Assembly (NCBI GenBank): GCA_030837935.1
Contig: JAUQXU010000277.1
Location: 1-6,926 of the forward strand
Reading direction: 5' to 3'
Length of the DNA: 6,926 nt
DNA from: Candidatus Brocadia sp.
GTDB lineage: Bacteria; Planctomycetota; Brocadiia; Brocadiales; Brocadiaceae
The notes under the pieces are model-generated. The model searched no databases, was not told the DNA's origin, and saw nothing but the letters and a program-made list of their open reading frames with translations. The position numbers and the translations under genes are program-made. Within the stretch, counting starts at the first letter, position 1, and each line of letters begins with the position of its first letter. Positions 1 to 5,946 of this stretch are shown one piece after another.

Positions 1-792
1 GGCAGCCAGTTCGTGCTGATATCAGGGAACTTTCTGGCAGCAACATTTTTATGGGTACTGGGAATCATTCTTTGGATAGGTTTGACCTACACCATTTTCA
101 CCGCCTTTACCATTAAGGAGAATAAGCCCACGCTGGACGAGGGCATCACCGGTGCATGGCTGCTTGCTGTTGTCTCCACCCAGTCGATCGCTGTCCTGAG
201 CGCCCTCATAGCCTCACACTGGAAACAGCCTTACAAGCTTGAGGTAAACTTCTTTGCCCTGTCTATGTGGCTGTGGGGCGGTATGCTCTACATCTGGATG
301 ATTTCCCTCATTTTCTACCGTTACACGTTCTTCAAGTTTTTCCCCGGTGACCTGGCACCGCCTTACTGGATCAACATGGGGGCCATGGCCATCTCTACGC
401 TGGCCGGTTCTCTGCTCATTGCCAACTCGTCCGACGCTCCCTTCCTTCGGTCGCTGCTTCCCTTCCTGAAAGGTTTCACGGTGTTTTTTTGGGCAACCGG
501 GACGTGGTGGATTCCCATGCTCTTCATTCTGGCCATGTGGAGGTATGTCTATAAGCGATTTCCATTGAGGTACGACCCCTTATATTGGGGAGCGATCTTC
601 CCCCTGGGCATGTATACTGCTTGTACATTCCAGATGGCACGGGCGATGGAGCTGGAGTTTCTGCAGGTGATTCCGCGCTGTTTTGTGTACATAGCGCTGC
701 TGGCCTGGCTGGCAGCCTTCTCCGGGCTGGTTTACAAGCTTGTGTGCCGCCTGCTCGTTTTCTTAAATAAGCGAGGCCGCCCGAAAGCTTAA
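1..792 (+). CDS. TehA/SLAC1-type (TDT family) membrane transporter, 5'-truncated by the window edge
   Basis: The frame is open from base 1, reading G-S-Q-F-V-L-I-S-G-N, so the true start lies upstream and the GTG at 13 is probably internal. About 263 residues are visible, against roughly 320-400 for the family. They form about seven hydrophobic spans, with aromatic-rich stretches such as FFWATGTWWIPMLF and YWGAIFPLGMYTACTF. These resemble the C-terminal helices of the voltage-dependent anion channel / tellurite-resistance / C4-dicarboxylate transporter family (PF03595), which sits in the inner membrane and moves anions or dicarboxylates. The protein ends in a short basic tail (NKRGRPKA). The substrate cannot be read from the sequence, and tellurite resistance is only a family name. 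The gene uses many G/C-ending codons, unlike the AT-rich gat genes on the other strand. No convincing terminator follows it: only a weak 4-bp TTCG/CGAA dyad just after the stop. Confidence 0.8.
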   Translation, partial: GSQFVLISGNFLAATFLWVLGIILWIGLTYTIFTAFTIKENKPTLDEGITGAWLLAVVSTQSIAVLSALIASHWKQPYKLEVNFFALSMWLWGGMLYIWMISLIFYRYTFFKFFPGDLAPPYWINMGAMAISTLAGSLLIANSSDAPFLRSLLPFLKGFTVFFWATGTWWIPMLFILAMWRYVYKRFPLRYDPLYWGAIFPLGMYTACTFQMARAMELEFLQVIPRCFVYIALLAWLAAFSGLVYKLVCRLLVFLNKRGRPKA

Positions 793-839
793 ATTCGATC
801 CCGAAATGATTTGTTTTTGTAACAATTTAGTTTTTTTGA

Positions 840-989
840 AAAAATAAAAGATTAAATATAGGGCTTCCCTAAAGAGATTTACATGAATTGCAGAAAAGAG
901 CAGCAATCGAGGGTTTGCCCTATCAGACATACGTCTCCAGCATAATTCATAAATTTGTTAACGACAAGCTAATAAAAGCAAAGAATTGA
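840..989 (+). pseudogene. Decayed CopG-like (ribbon-helix-helix) antitoxin, 3' remnant with in-frame stop
   Basis: This frame is missed by simple ORF calling. It reads KNKRLNIGLP, then TAA at 870-872, then RDLHELQKRAAIEG, LPYQTYVSSIIHKFV and NDKLIKAKN, ending at TGA 987-989. From my knowledge of the family, the pattern K-x-KR-hN-I-x-L, then a D-L-x-x-LQ-x-x-A helix, then EG-hPYQT-hhSSIhHK-hV, matches the DNA-binding strand and C-terminal helices of CopG/RHH antitoxins of type II toxin-antitoxin modules. The internal TAA lies where a Lys codon is expected, since AAA or AAG to TAA takes one or two substitutions. A TGA at 837-839 and another stop at 828-830 close the frame upstream, so the N-terminal part is lost or frameshifted. 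No partner toxin gene is visible. The attC-like element begins two bases after the terminal stop, as in an integron cassette. Confidence 0.68.
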
Positions 990-991
990 CC

Positions 992-1056
992 TGCTAACAT
1001 TTCACTCCACAGGATGTGGCAAAACTACCGCCGCACCTGTGAGTTCTGCGTTAGGC
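992..1056 (+). other. attC: Integron attC-like recombination site
   Basis: The top strand folds into the attC cruciform layout. The R'' core CTAAC (994-998) pairs with GTTAG (1050-1054) of the R' box GTTAGGC (1050-1056), which fits the consensus G^TTRRRY. A symmetric 5/5-base unpaired spacer follows (999-1003 against 1045-1049). Next come 3 bp (1004-1006 with 1042-1044), a bulged C at 1007, 6 bp (1008-1013 with 1036-1041), a bulged A at 1014, and 6 bp (1015-1020 with 1030-1035, one T.G pair), closed by a 9-base loop (1021-1029). On the bottom strand, the one the integrase recombines, the bulges become an extrahelical G and T, as in well-studied attC sites. Its 65 bases fall in the known attC size range. 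The outer two bases of R'' (TG) do not match the RYYYAAC consensus. No integrase gene is in the window. Confidence 0.72.
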
Positions 1057-1338
1057 GTAAGACATTCATGAAACCCTGCAAGGTTACAACCTGCTTCGTT
1101 GCCCGATTTCTTGGTTTGGTTGCTGTGGACAGACTTGGAGAGCCTGCTGTTGGGGAGGGTTAAATCCATCGCGTATTGTGCGCTTCGCACAGAACGGATA
1201 ATGGCTGGCTTTACGTGGCGCTCGCTTTGACCGTACCAATTGCCATGTTGGCACGCCCAGTATTATCAAAACTTGCCGCAACATTCAGACGGCGCGACGA
1301 AGACGGTCGTTGAAAACCGCACAAACGGAGGTACCAGA
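1057..1338 (+). other. Long non-coding leader between the attC-like site and the flavin reductase gene
   Basis: These 282 bases are GC-rich compared with 793-990 and hold no ORF that I can support. Visible structure: an imperfect dyad at 1078-1094 (AGGTT-AC-AACCT with flanking GC pairs), a perfect 6-bp hairpin TGTGCG-CTT-CGCACA at 1177-1191, and a 5-bp hairpin TGCCA-TGT-TGGCA at 1241-1253. The stretch ends with the flavin reductase ribosome binding site. No U-tract follows either hairpin, so neither is an obvious intrinsic terminator. A promoter for the flavin reductase should lie here, but I could not choose one with confidence. Confidence 0.4.
1327..1332 (+). promoter_or_regulatory. Strong Shine-Dalgarno site fixing the flavin reductase start
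   Basis: GGAGGT lies six bases upstream of the ATG at 1339. This selects 1339 over the in-frame ATG at 1240, whose extra 33 residues (MPCWHAQYYQ and onward) look non-family and have no ribosome binding site. Confidence 0.8.
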
Positions 1339-1875
1339 ATGGAGAAAAAATCGTTTCACTTGTCCAAGGTCTATGGTCTGCTCGAACCGGGGCCAGTAGT
1401 AATGGTCACGACCACCAGTAAGGGGCGGGCAAACATCATGACCATGTCGTGGCACATGATGCTAGATTTCGAGCCGCCAATCGTGGGTTGCGTGATTAGC
1501 AATCGAAACTACACGTTCAACATCCTGAAGGCGACCCGGGAATGCGTGATCAACATCCCGACGGTGGAGTTGGCGGAAAAGGTGGTGGGCTGCGGGAATA
1601 CCTCCGGACGAAAGGTCGACAAGTTCAAGACCTTTGGGCTCACGCAAGCGCCCGCCTCGTGCATCAAGGCACCGCTCATCGATGAGTGCTATGCAAATCT
1701 TGAATGCAAAGTCGTCGATGAAAAGATGGTTGCTAAATACAACCTCTTCATCCTTGAGGTGCTCAAAGCGTGGATCAATCCCTCATGCAAAGACCCGCGA
1801 ACGATTCATCATCGCGGGAGAGGCGCTTTCATGGTATCCGGCGAGACGATCACGTTGCCTTCCAAAATGAAATAG
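1339..1875 (+). CDS. Flavin reductase family protein (FMN-binding split barrel)
   Basis: The product is 178 residues and starts MEKKSFHLSKVYGLLEPGPV. The opening motif PGPVVMVTTTSKGRANIMTMSW, the following PPIVGCVIS strand, NYTFNILKATRECVINIP and the VDKFKTFGLT segment follow the order seen in the flavin reductase-like domain (PF01613; DIM6/NTAB type). In the family the domain binds FMN in a split barrel and acts as an NAD(P)H:flavin oxidoreductase or flavoprotein electron carrier in the cytoplasm. The partner and substrate cannot be deduced here. Length is normal for single-domain members (about 170-200 residues), and there is no signal peptide. Six cysteines are present, with no obvious metal-site spacing. 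The gene is richer in G and C than the gat block and lies downstream of an attC-like site in the same orientation. It may therefore be acquired, possibly as cassette cargo, but no attC was found after its stop. Confidence 0.85.
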   Translation: MEKKSFHLSKVYGLLEPGPVVMVTTTSKGRANIMTMSWHMMLDFEPPIVGCVISNRNYTFNILKATRECVINIPTVELAEKVVGCGNTSGRKVDKFKTFGLTQAPASCIKAPLIDECYANLECKVVDEKMVAKYNLFILEVLKAWINPSCKDPRTIHHRGRGAFMVSGETITLPSKMK

Positions 1876-2078
1876 ACTCCCTTGCGAAGCAGGAAACGCT
1901 CACCCATTTCTGACCGGACGTGCACCGTCTGCAATTGTTGTTATGTGTATTTGGGGTCTTTACAAATTGTCTGAGAATGCAGATTACAAAAATTCATATA
2001 TTGATTTATAAGGATCTATGAAATGAAAATTCAGGAAAAGGTTAATTCCCGGCGGTGTGTTGATAATAAGATACTTCC
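1876..2078. other. Convergent intergenic region
   Basis: This 203-base interval separates the plus-strand accessory genes from the minus-strand gat block. It contains an imperfect hairpin (GAC-C-GG at 1912-1917 with CC-GTC at 1925-1929, one bulged C) and then AT-rich sequence. A 44-codon plus-strand reading frame begins at 2023 behind a weak AAGGA, but it runs into the antisense of the Uma2 remnant and has no recognisable features, so I do not call it. No clear U-tract terminator is visible for either strand. Confidence 0.4.
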
Positions 2079-2427
2079 TTACACTTTCTTCACTTCGAAA
2101 ATTTCCCAGAGAGTTACTTCAACTCCTTCAAGTAACTTGAACTGCAAGACTTCCTGAGGACCAAATACCTCTCCCTTATTATAAGTCCCATCTACACCTA
2201 AAGAAAACTGCTCCACATATTCCTCAAGGGGATCGATGACAATGTATTCATTTACACCAAATTTTTCATAGAGGTTTTTCTTTTCTCTTAAATCCTTTAA
2301 AGCTGTGACAGGTGAAAGTATTTCACAACAAGGTCGGGAGCCCCCCCTGAATATTGGCATCGCTAATTTTATTCTTATCACAAACAACAAATACATCTGG
2401 CTGGACTATATCATACTGATTATTCAT
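2079..2427 (-). pseudogene. Uma2-family (PD-(D/E)xK nuclease-like) gene remnant, N-truncated and frameshifted
   Basis: The reading is spread over three frames. Frame A starts at ATG 2427-2425 and runs NNQYDIVQPDVFVV... to NIQG; without a shift it would stop at 2325-2323 after 34 codons. Frame B (2344-2327) reads GAPDLV. Frame C (2324-2079) reads EILSPVTALKDLREKKNLYEK, then FGVNEYIVIDPLEEYVEQFSL, ending EIFEVKKV. Joined, these give the family core QPDxxVV...GAPDLVxEILSP...K.LYxxFGVxEYxxIDP of Uma2/DUF820 proteins (PF05685), whose members are often mobile or multicopy. The first lesion is at the run of seven G (minus strand; C at 2341-2347), and the second is a missing base at 2326-2325. The N-terminal third (about 70-80 residues, with the ELIDG-type motif) is absent because gatB coding sequence lies there. 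An intact 105-residue frame exists (2396-2079), but its first 23 residues are out-of-frame sequence. Sequencing error at the G run is an alternative explanation for one of the two lesions. Confidence 0.78.
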
Positions 2428-3860
2428 ATACCTACTTTTTCTTTTAAAAGATCATTCACTATCTTCGGATTTGCCTTACCTTTGGTTTCCTTCATTACCT
2501 GCCCTACTAAAAAAGTAAGGGCATTCTTTTTGCCCTTCTTGTAATCTTCTATCGCATCTGGATTGCTTGATATAATTTTAATGATTATCTCTTCAATCAA
2601 CCCTTCATCACTGATCTGCGCCAATTTTTTCTCTTCAACGACCGTTTTAGGATCTTTTCCCGTTTGAATCATCTCTGAGAATACTTCTTTTGCAATGGTG
2701 CTGCTGATGGTACCTTTTTCTATTATTTCAACTAAAGCTGCCAATTGTTTGGGCTTGATTTTTAAATGATAAATATCTAATTTTCTATCTTTTACCTCTC
2801 TCAACAAGTCATTCGTAATCCAATTACAGAACGCCTTAGGGCGATTCAAGATTTTCACGCATTCTTCAAAAAAATCTGCAAGTATCTTTTCATCAATAAG
2901 CAAACTTGCGTCATATTCGGAAAGTGCGAAGCTTTCAATAAACCTCTGCCTTCTAACCAAAGGAAGTTCGGGTATGGTATCTTTGATTGCACGTAACCAT
3001 TTTTCATCAATCAAAACTGGCAAGAGATCTGGTTCCGGAAAATATCGATAATCCTGCGACTCTTCTTTTGAGCGCATGCGTGCGCTCTTCTCGTTTACTT
3101 CGTCCCACAACCTCGTTTCCCTGTCAACGGTTTCTCCTCTGTCCAATACATCACGCTGTCTTATCGCCTCATATTCGATTGCTTTTAAAACGGACTTCAT
3201 CGAGTTAAGGTTTTTTATTTCTACCCTATTACCCAGTTTATCAGTGCCTTTTTTCCTCAACGAAATACTTGCTTCAAACCTAAGAGAGCCCTCTTGCATC
3301 TTACAATCAGAAACTTCTGTATATAATAGTATTTTTCGTAAGGTTTGCATGTAGCTTTCCACCTCGTCCACGCGTCTCATGTCTGGATATGAGACGATTT
3401 CAAGCAATGGAACACCGGCCCTGTTAAAATCAACAAGGCTGTAATCTGCACCAACTTCTTCAGGATGGATGAGTTTACCTGCTTCCTCTTCTAAATGGAC
3501 ATTATGGATACGAATCCTGCTTACGGCGTCGTTCACACTAATATCCATATACCCATCAACACCCAAATTATGGTAATTTTGGGAAATTTGATAGTTTTTC
3601 GGTAAATCAGGATAGTAATAACTTTTTCGGTCGAAGTTTGTGAACTCATCGATCTTGCAATTGAGAGCGACAGCCGCCTTCATCGCATATTCAAAGGCCT
3701 TTTTGTTCATTACAGGCAAAACACCGGGCATACCAAGACACACGGGACATACCTGTGTATTCGGATCAACGCCAAATTTTGTGCTGCATCCACAAAACAA
3801 TTTCGTTATGGTCGCTAATTCTGCATGAGTTTCCAAACCTATAACAACTTCGTATGTCAT
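2424..3860 (-). CDS. gatB: Asp-tRNA(Asn)/Glu-tRNA(Gln) amidotransferase subunit B
   Basis: GatB is the tRNA-binding and kinase subunit of GatCAB. It phosphorylates the misacylated Glu or Asp on the tRNA, so that ammonia channelled from GatA can convert it to Gln or Asn. The 478-residue product is full length. The N-terminal domain begins YEVVIGLETHAEL, with E10 and H12 of the metal/ATP site. C23, C25, C38 and C41 form a CxC...CxxC zinc site present in many GatB proteins. HLEEEAGK (about 122-129), NRAGVPLLEIVSYPD (146-160), EGSLRFEASIS, RVEIKNLNSM and DYRYFPEPDL are family signatures. The C-terminal helical and YqeY-like tail (about 330-478) ends with NALTFLVGQVMKETKGKANP. It follows gatA by 26 bases. 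The ribosome binding site is weak (AAAAGG about nine bases before ATG). Its TGA stop overlaps the ATG of the decayed Uma2 remnant. Confidence 0.97.
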   Translation of the reverse strand: MTYEVVIGLETHAELATITKLFCGCSTKFGVDPNTQVCPVCLGMPGVLPVMNKKAFEYAMKAAVALNCKIDEFTNFDRKSYYYPDLPKNYQISQNYHNLGVDGYMDISVNDAVSRIRIHNVHLEEEAGKLIHPEEVGADYSLVDFNRAGVPLLEIVSYPDMRRVDEVESYMQTLRKILLYTEVSDCKMQEGSLRFEASISLRKKGTDKLGNRVEIKNLNSMKSVLKAIEYEAIRQRDVLDRGETVDRETRLWDEVNEKSARMRSKEESQDYRYFPEPDLLPVLIDEKWLRAIKDTIPELPLVRRQRFIESFALSEYDASLLIDEKILADFFEECVKILNRPKAFCNWITNDLLREVKDRKLDIYHLKIKPKQLAALVEIIEKGTISSTIAKEVFSEMIQTGKDPKTVVEEKKLAQISDEGLIEEIIIKIISSNPDAIEDYKKGKKNALTFLVGQVMKETKGKANPKIVNDLLKEKVGI

Positions 3861-3886
3861 ACAAGAGAGCCTTTTAAATAGTATCG

Positions 3887-5362
3887 CTACATCGAAGAAA
3901 TTTTTAATACAGGTTTCTTTACATGAAAATCAGTTTCTCGCTCAAAAGCATAAGCGATTTGTAATAATTTTTTCTCTTCAAAATGTTTTCCAAGAATCTG
4001 CATCCCAATGGGCAAACCTTCCTCTGAAAACCCACAAGGAATAGAGATACCTGGAATGCCAGCAAGATTTGCGGGGATAGTATAGATGTCGGAAAGATAC
4101 ATCTCTAATGGATTGTTAGCGCGTTCTCCGATTTTAAAGGCTGGCACAGGAGATGTGGGACAAATGATGCAATCAACCTTTTCAAAGGCTGCGTCAAAAT
4201 CGTTTTTTATTAAATTTCTGACCTTAGATGCCTTCAGATAATATGCATCATAATAGCCGGAACTCAATGCATAGTTTCCTAACATAATACGCCGTTTGAC
4301 TTCGTTGCCAAATCCTTCAGACCGGGTACGGCAATACATGTCTATAATTCCGCTTGGCTTGGATGTCCTGTGCCCATACCTAACACCGTCATAACGTGCC
4401 AAATTGGAGCTTGCCTCTGCGTTTGCAACAATATAATAAACTGCAACTGCATACTCTGTATGAGGCAAAGATATATCAACAACTTGCGCTCCAAGGCGTT
4501 CATATATTTTTAAAGCATCTTTAAGTGCTTTATTAACATCCGCATTGAACGAGCCTGTAAAATATTCTTTTGGAATTCCAATTCGTAAACCGTCAATACC
4601 AGAATCTATTCTATCTAAATAATCAGGAACAGGGACATTTGCAGACGTTGAATCATGCAAATCATAGCCAGCAATTACTCCCAACAAAAGCGCCGCATCC
4701 CTCACATCTTTTGACACCGTTCCGACCTGATCAAGAGAAGATCCGAATGCAACCAGTCCATACCGTGATACCCGGCCATACGTTGGCTTTATACCAACGA
4801 CACCACACAGAGCCGCAGGTTGTCTAACAGAACCGCCTGTTTCAGATCCTAAAGCCATTAACGAAAAATCTGCTGCTACTGCCGCTGCTGAACCACCGCT
4901 TGACCCACCGGGGACACATTCTAGATTCCAGGGGTTGCGTGTAATTTTGTAACTGGAATTTTCTGTTGATGAGCCCATTGCAAACTCGTCTAAATTTGTC
5001 TTGCCAACTATTATAGCATCTTCTTCTCTTAGGCGCTTAACGACAAAGGCATCATACGGGGGTATGAATGTTTTGAGGATTTTTGAGGCACACGTTGTGT
5101 ATAAATTTTTTGTACAAATATTATCCTTAACCGCTATGGGAAGACCAGCGAGTAAACCAACATTCTCCTTATTTTCAATCTTCCTATCAATTTCAATCGC
5201 TTTTTTTATGGCTTCTTCTTCATTTATAGTTATAAAAGCCTGAATATTCGGCTCAACTCTTTTTATGCGATCAAATACATTTTTTATAAAATCAGATACA
5301 CTGATTTCTTTGGATAAGATTTTATTTTTTATTTGGAGTGCAGTAAATTCAAAAAGTCTCAA
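3887..5362 (-). CDS. gatA: Asp-tRNA(Asn)/Glu-tRNA(Gln) amidotransferase subunit A (glutaminase)
   Basis: GatA is the amidase-signature subunit that hydrolyses glutamine and sends ammonia to GatB. At 491 residues it is full length. The Ser-cisSer-Lys triad is intact: K79 in LPIAVKDNI, S154 in VPGGSSGGSAAAVA, and S178 in GSETGGSVRQPAA. These positions coincide with those I recall for the Staphylococcus aureus enzyme. Further signatures are GKTNLDEFAMGSSTENS (about 120-136), KPTYGRVSRYGLVAFGSSLDQVG, and IPANLAGIPGISIPCGF near the C-terminus. The start codon is TTG (5362-5360), chosen because a perfect AGGAGG lies seven bases upstream and the N-terminus MRLFEFTALQI fits the family. The gene lies 27 bases after gatC and 26 before gatB, a standard gatCAB order. 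Confidence 0.97.
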   Translation of the reverse strand: MRLFEFTALQIKNKILSKEISVSDFIKNVFDRIKRVEPNIQAFITINEEEAIKKAIEIDRKIENKENVGLLAGLPIAVKDNICTKNLYTTCASKILKTFIPPYDAFVVKRLREEDAIIVGKTNLDEFAMGSSTENSSYKITRNPWNLECVPGGSSGGSAAAVAADFSLMALGSETGGSVRQPAALCGVVGIKPTYGRVSRYGLVAFGSSLDQVGTVSKDVRDAALLLGVIAGYDLHDSTSANVPVPDYLDRIDSGIDGLRIGIPKEYFTGSFNADVNKALKDALKIYERLGAQVVDISLPHTEYAVAVYYIVANAEASSNLARYDGVRYGHRTSKPSGIIDMYCRTRSEGFGNEVKRRIMLGNYALSSGYYDAYYLKASKVRNLIKNDFDAAFEKVDCIICPTSPVPAFKIGERANNPLEMYLSDIYTIPANLAGIPGISIPCGFSEEGLPIGMQILGKHFEEKKLLQIAYAFERETDFHVKKPVLKISSM

Positions 5363-5369
5363 AGATATG

Positions 5370-5375
5370 CCTCCT
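5370..5375 (-). promoter_or_regulatory. Perfect Shine-Dalgarno site for the TTG-started gatA
   Basis: The minus strand reads AGGAGG, then seven bases, then TTG. No ATG or GTG in the gatA frame is as well placed, so this site decides the start. A full-strength site may offset the weak initiation codon and keep GatA in step with GatB and GatC, whose own ribosome binding sites are poor; that balance is an inference. Confidence 0.8.
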
Positions 5376-5389
5376 AATTCAAAGTATTC

Positions 5390-5677
5390 TTATTCAATTA
5401 CCTTTGGTACTTTAAAAAAACAACCTTTTGTGGCAGGTGCATTTATCAAGACATCTGGAAGGGAAATAGAAGGCTCTAATTCATCTTCTCTAAAAACATT
5501 AGATACTTTATTTGTGTATGCCATTGGCTTAACATTTTCAGTATCTAATGTGTTAAGCTTTTCAATATAAGACAAAATACTACTAAGCTGATGAACAAAC
5601 AGCTCTCTCTCTTGTTCGGTCAGTCTAATTCGGGAAAGATTTGCTATATATTCAATTTCTTCTTTATCGATCTTCAT
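5390..5677 (-). CDS. gatC: Asp-tRNA(Asn)/Glu-tRNA(Gln) amidotransferase subunit C
   Basis: GatC is the small subunit that wraps round the GatA-GatB interface and stabilises the complex. The 95-residue product matches the usual length. The N-terminal helical pair (EEIEYIANLSRIRLTEQE, then FVHQLSSILSYIEKLNTLDT) and the conserved VKPM turn are typical, followed by the extended segment FREDELEPS and the C-terminal NAPATKGCFFKVPKVIE. The ATG at 5677-5675 has no clear Shine-Dalgarno site: upstream lies an AT-rich 35-base gap from rpmB containing the palindrome CGATATCG (5697-5704). Co-transcription with rpmB and gatA is likely from spacing and orientation. Confidence 0.95.
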   Translation of the reverse strand: MKIDKEEIEYIANLSRIRLTEQERELFVHQLSSILSYIEKLNTLDTENVKPMAYTNKVSNVFREDELEPSISLPDVLINAPATKGCFFKVPKVIE

Positions 5678-5712
5678 GAAGAAAAAATATGTCGTACGAT
5701 ATCGAATTATTT

Positions 5713-5943
5713 TTATAAGGCTTTCGTAACTTTACCAGCACTGATACATCTCGTACATACTTTTATCCTTTTAACGGTGCCATCAAACTTTGCTTTCACC
5801 CGCTGCAAATTTATTTTAAATTTTCGTTTGGTCTTTCCTGTAATCTTTCTTCCAACGCCACCTTTCCATTTTGCCAAACCTCTTCGCTCAATTTGATTTC
5901 CGACTTGAGTTTTTTTACCGCATATTAAACATACCTGCGCCAT
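5713..5943 (-). CDS. rpmB: 50S ribosomal protein L28 (zinc-ribbon form)
   Basis: L28 is a small basic protein of the large ribosomal subunit. The 76-residue product opens MAQVCLICGKKTQVGNQ and ends CTRCISAGKVTKAL. C5/C8 and C63/C66 make two CxxC pairs, the zinc-binding (C+) version of the protein. The basic middle (RKITGKTKRKFKINLQRV) is typical. A strong GGAGGT site lies seven bases upstream of the ATG, inside the last codons of fur. The gap to fur is three bases, so the two are almost certainly co-transcribed and may be translationally coupled. The C+ form depends on zinc, which makes the metal regulator next door of interest. gatC follows after 35 bases. Confidence 0.96.
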   Translation of the reverse strand: MAQVCLICGKKTQVGNQIERRGLAKWKGGVGRKITGKTKRKFKINLQRVKAKFDGTVKRIKVCTRCISAGKVTKAL

Positions 5944-5946
5944 AAA

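Noticed and set aside
793..840. Terminator after the tehA-like gene
   Set aside because: Only a 4-bp TTCG/CGAA dyad is present and the following T-rich stretch is not adjacent to a stable stem.
1002..1190. 62-residue minus-strand frame
   Set aside because: It is the reverse translation of the attC-like element (PNAELTGAA) plus the leader; no start signal and no family resemblance.
1084..1284. 66-residue minus-strand frame in the flavin reductase leader
   Set aside because: Low-complexity, glutamine- and arginine-rich chance frame with no ribosome binding site or recognisable motif.
1240..1338. N-terminal extension of the flavin reductase from ATG 1240
   Set aside because: The 33 extra residues look unlike the family and there is no ribosome binding site at 1240, while GGAGGT sits six bases before ATG 1339.
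1880..1945. A second attC after the flavin reductase gene
   Set aside because: There is a bulged hairpin (1912-1929), but the only GTT-type core (GTTATGT) does not fit GTTRRRY and has no partner RYYYAAC box.
2023..2157. 44-codon plus-strand ORF beginning MKIQEKVNSRR
   Set aside because: It has a weak upstream AAGGA only, and two thirds of it is antisense to the Uma2 remnant; no motif.
2079..2396. Intact 105-residue Uma2-like protein
   Set aside because: Its first 23 residues (MYLLFVIRIKLAMPIF...) are out-of-frame reading of the QPDVFVV segment, so the frame is open by chance across a frameshift.
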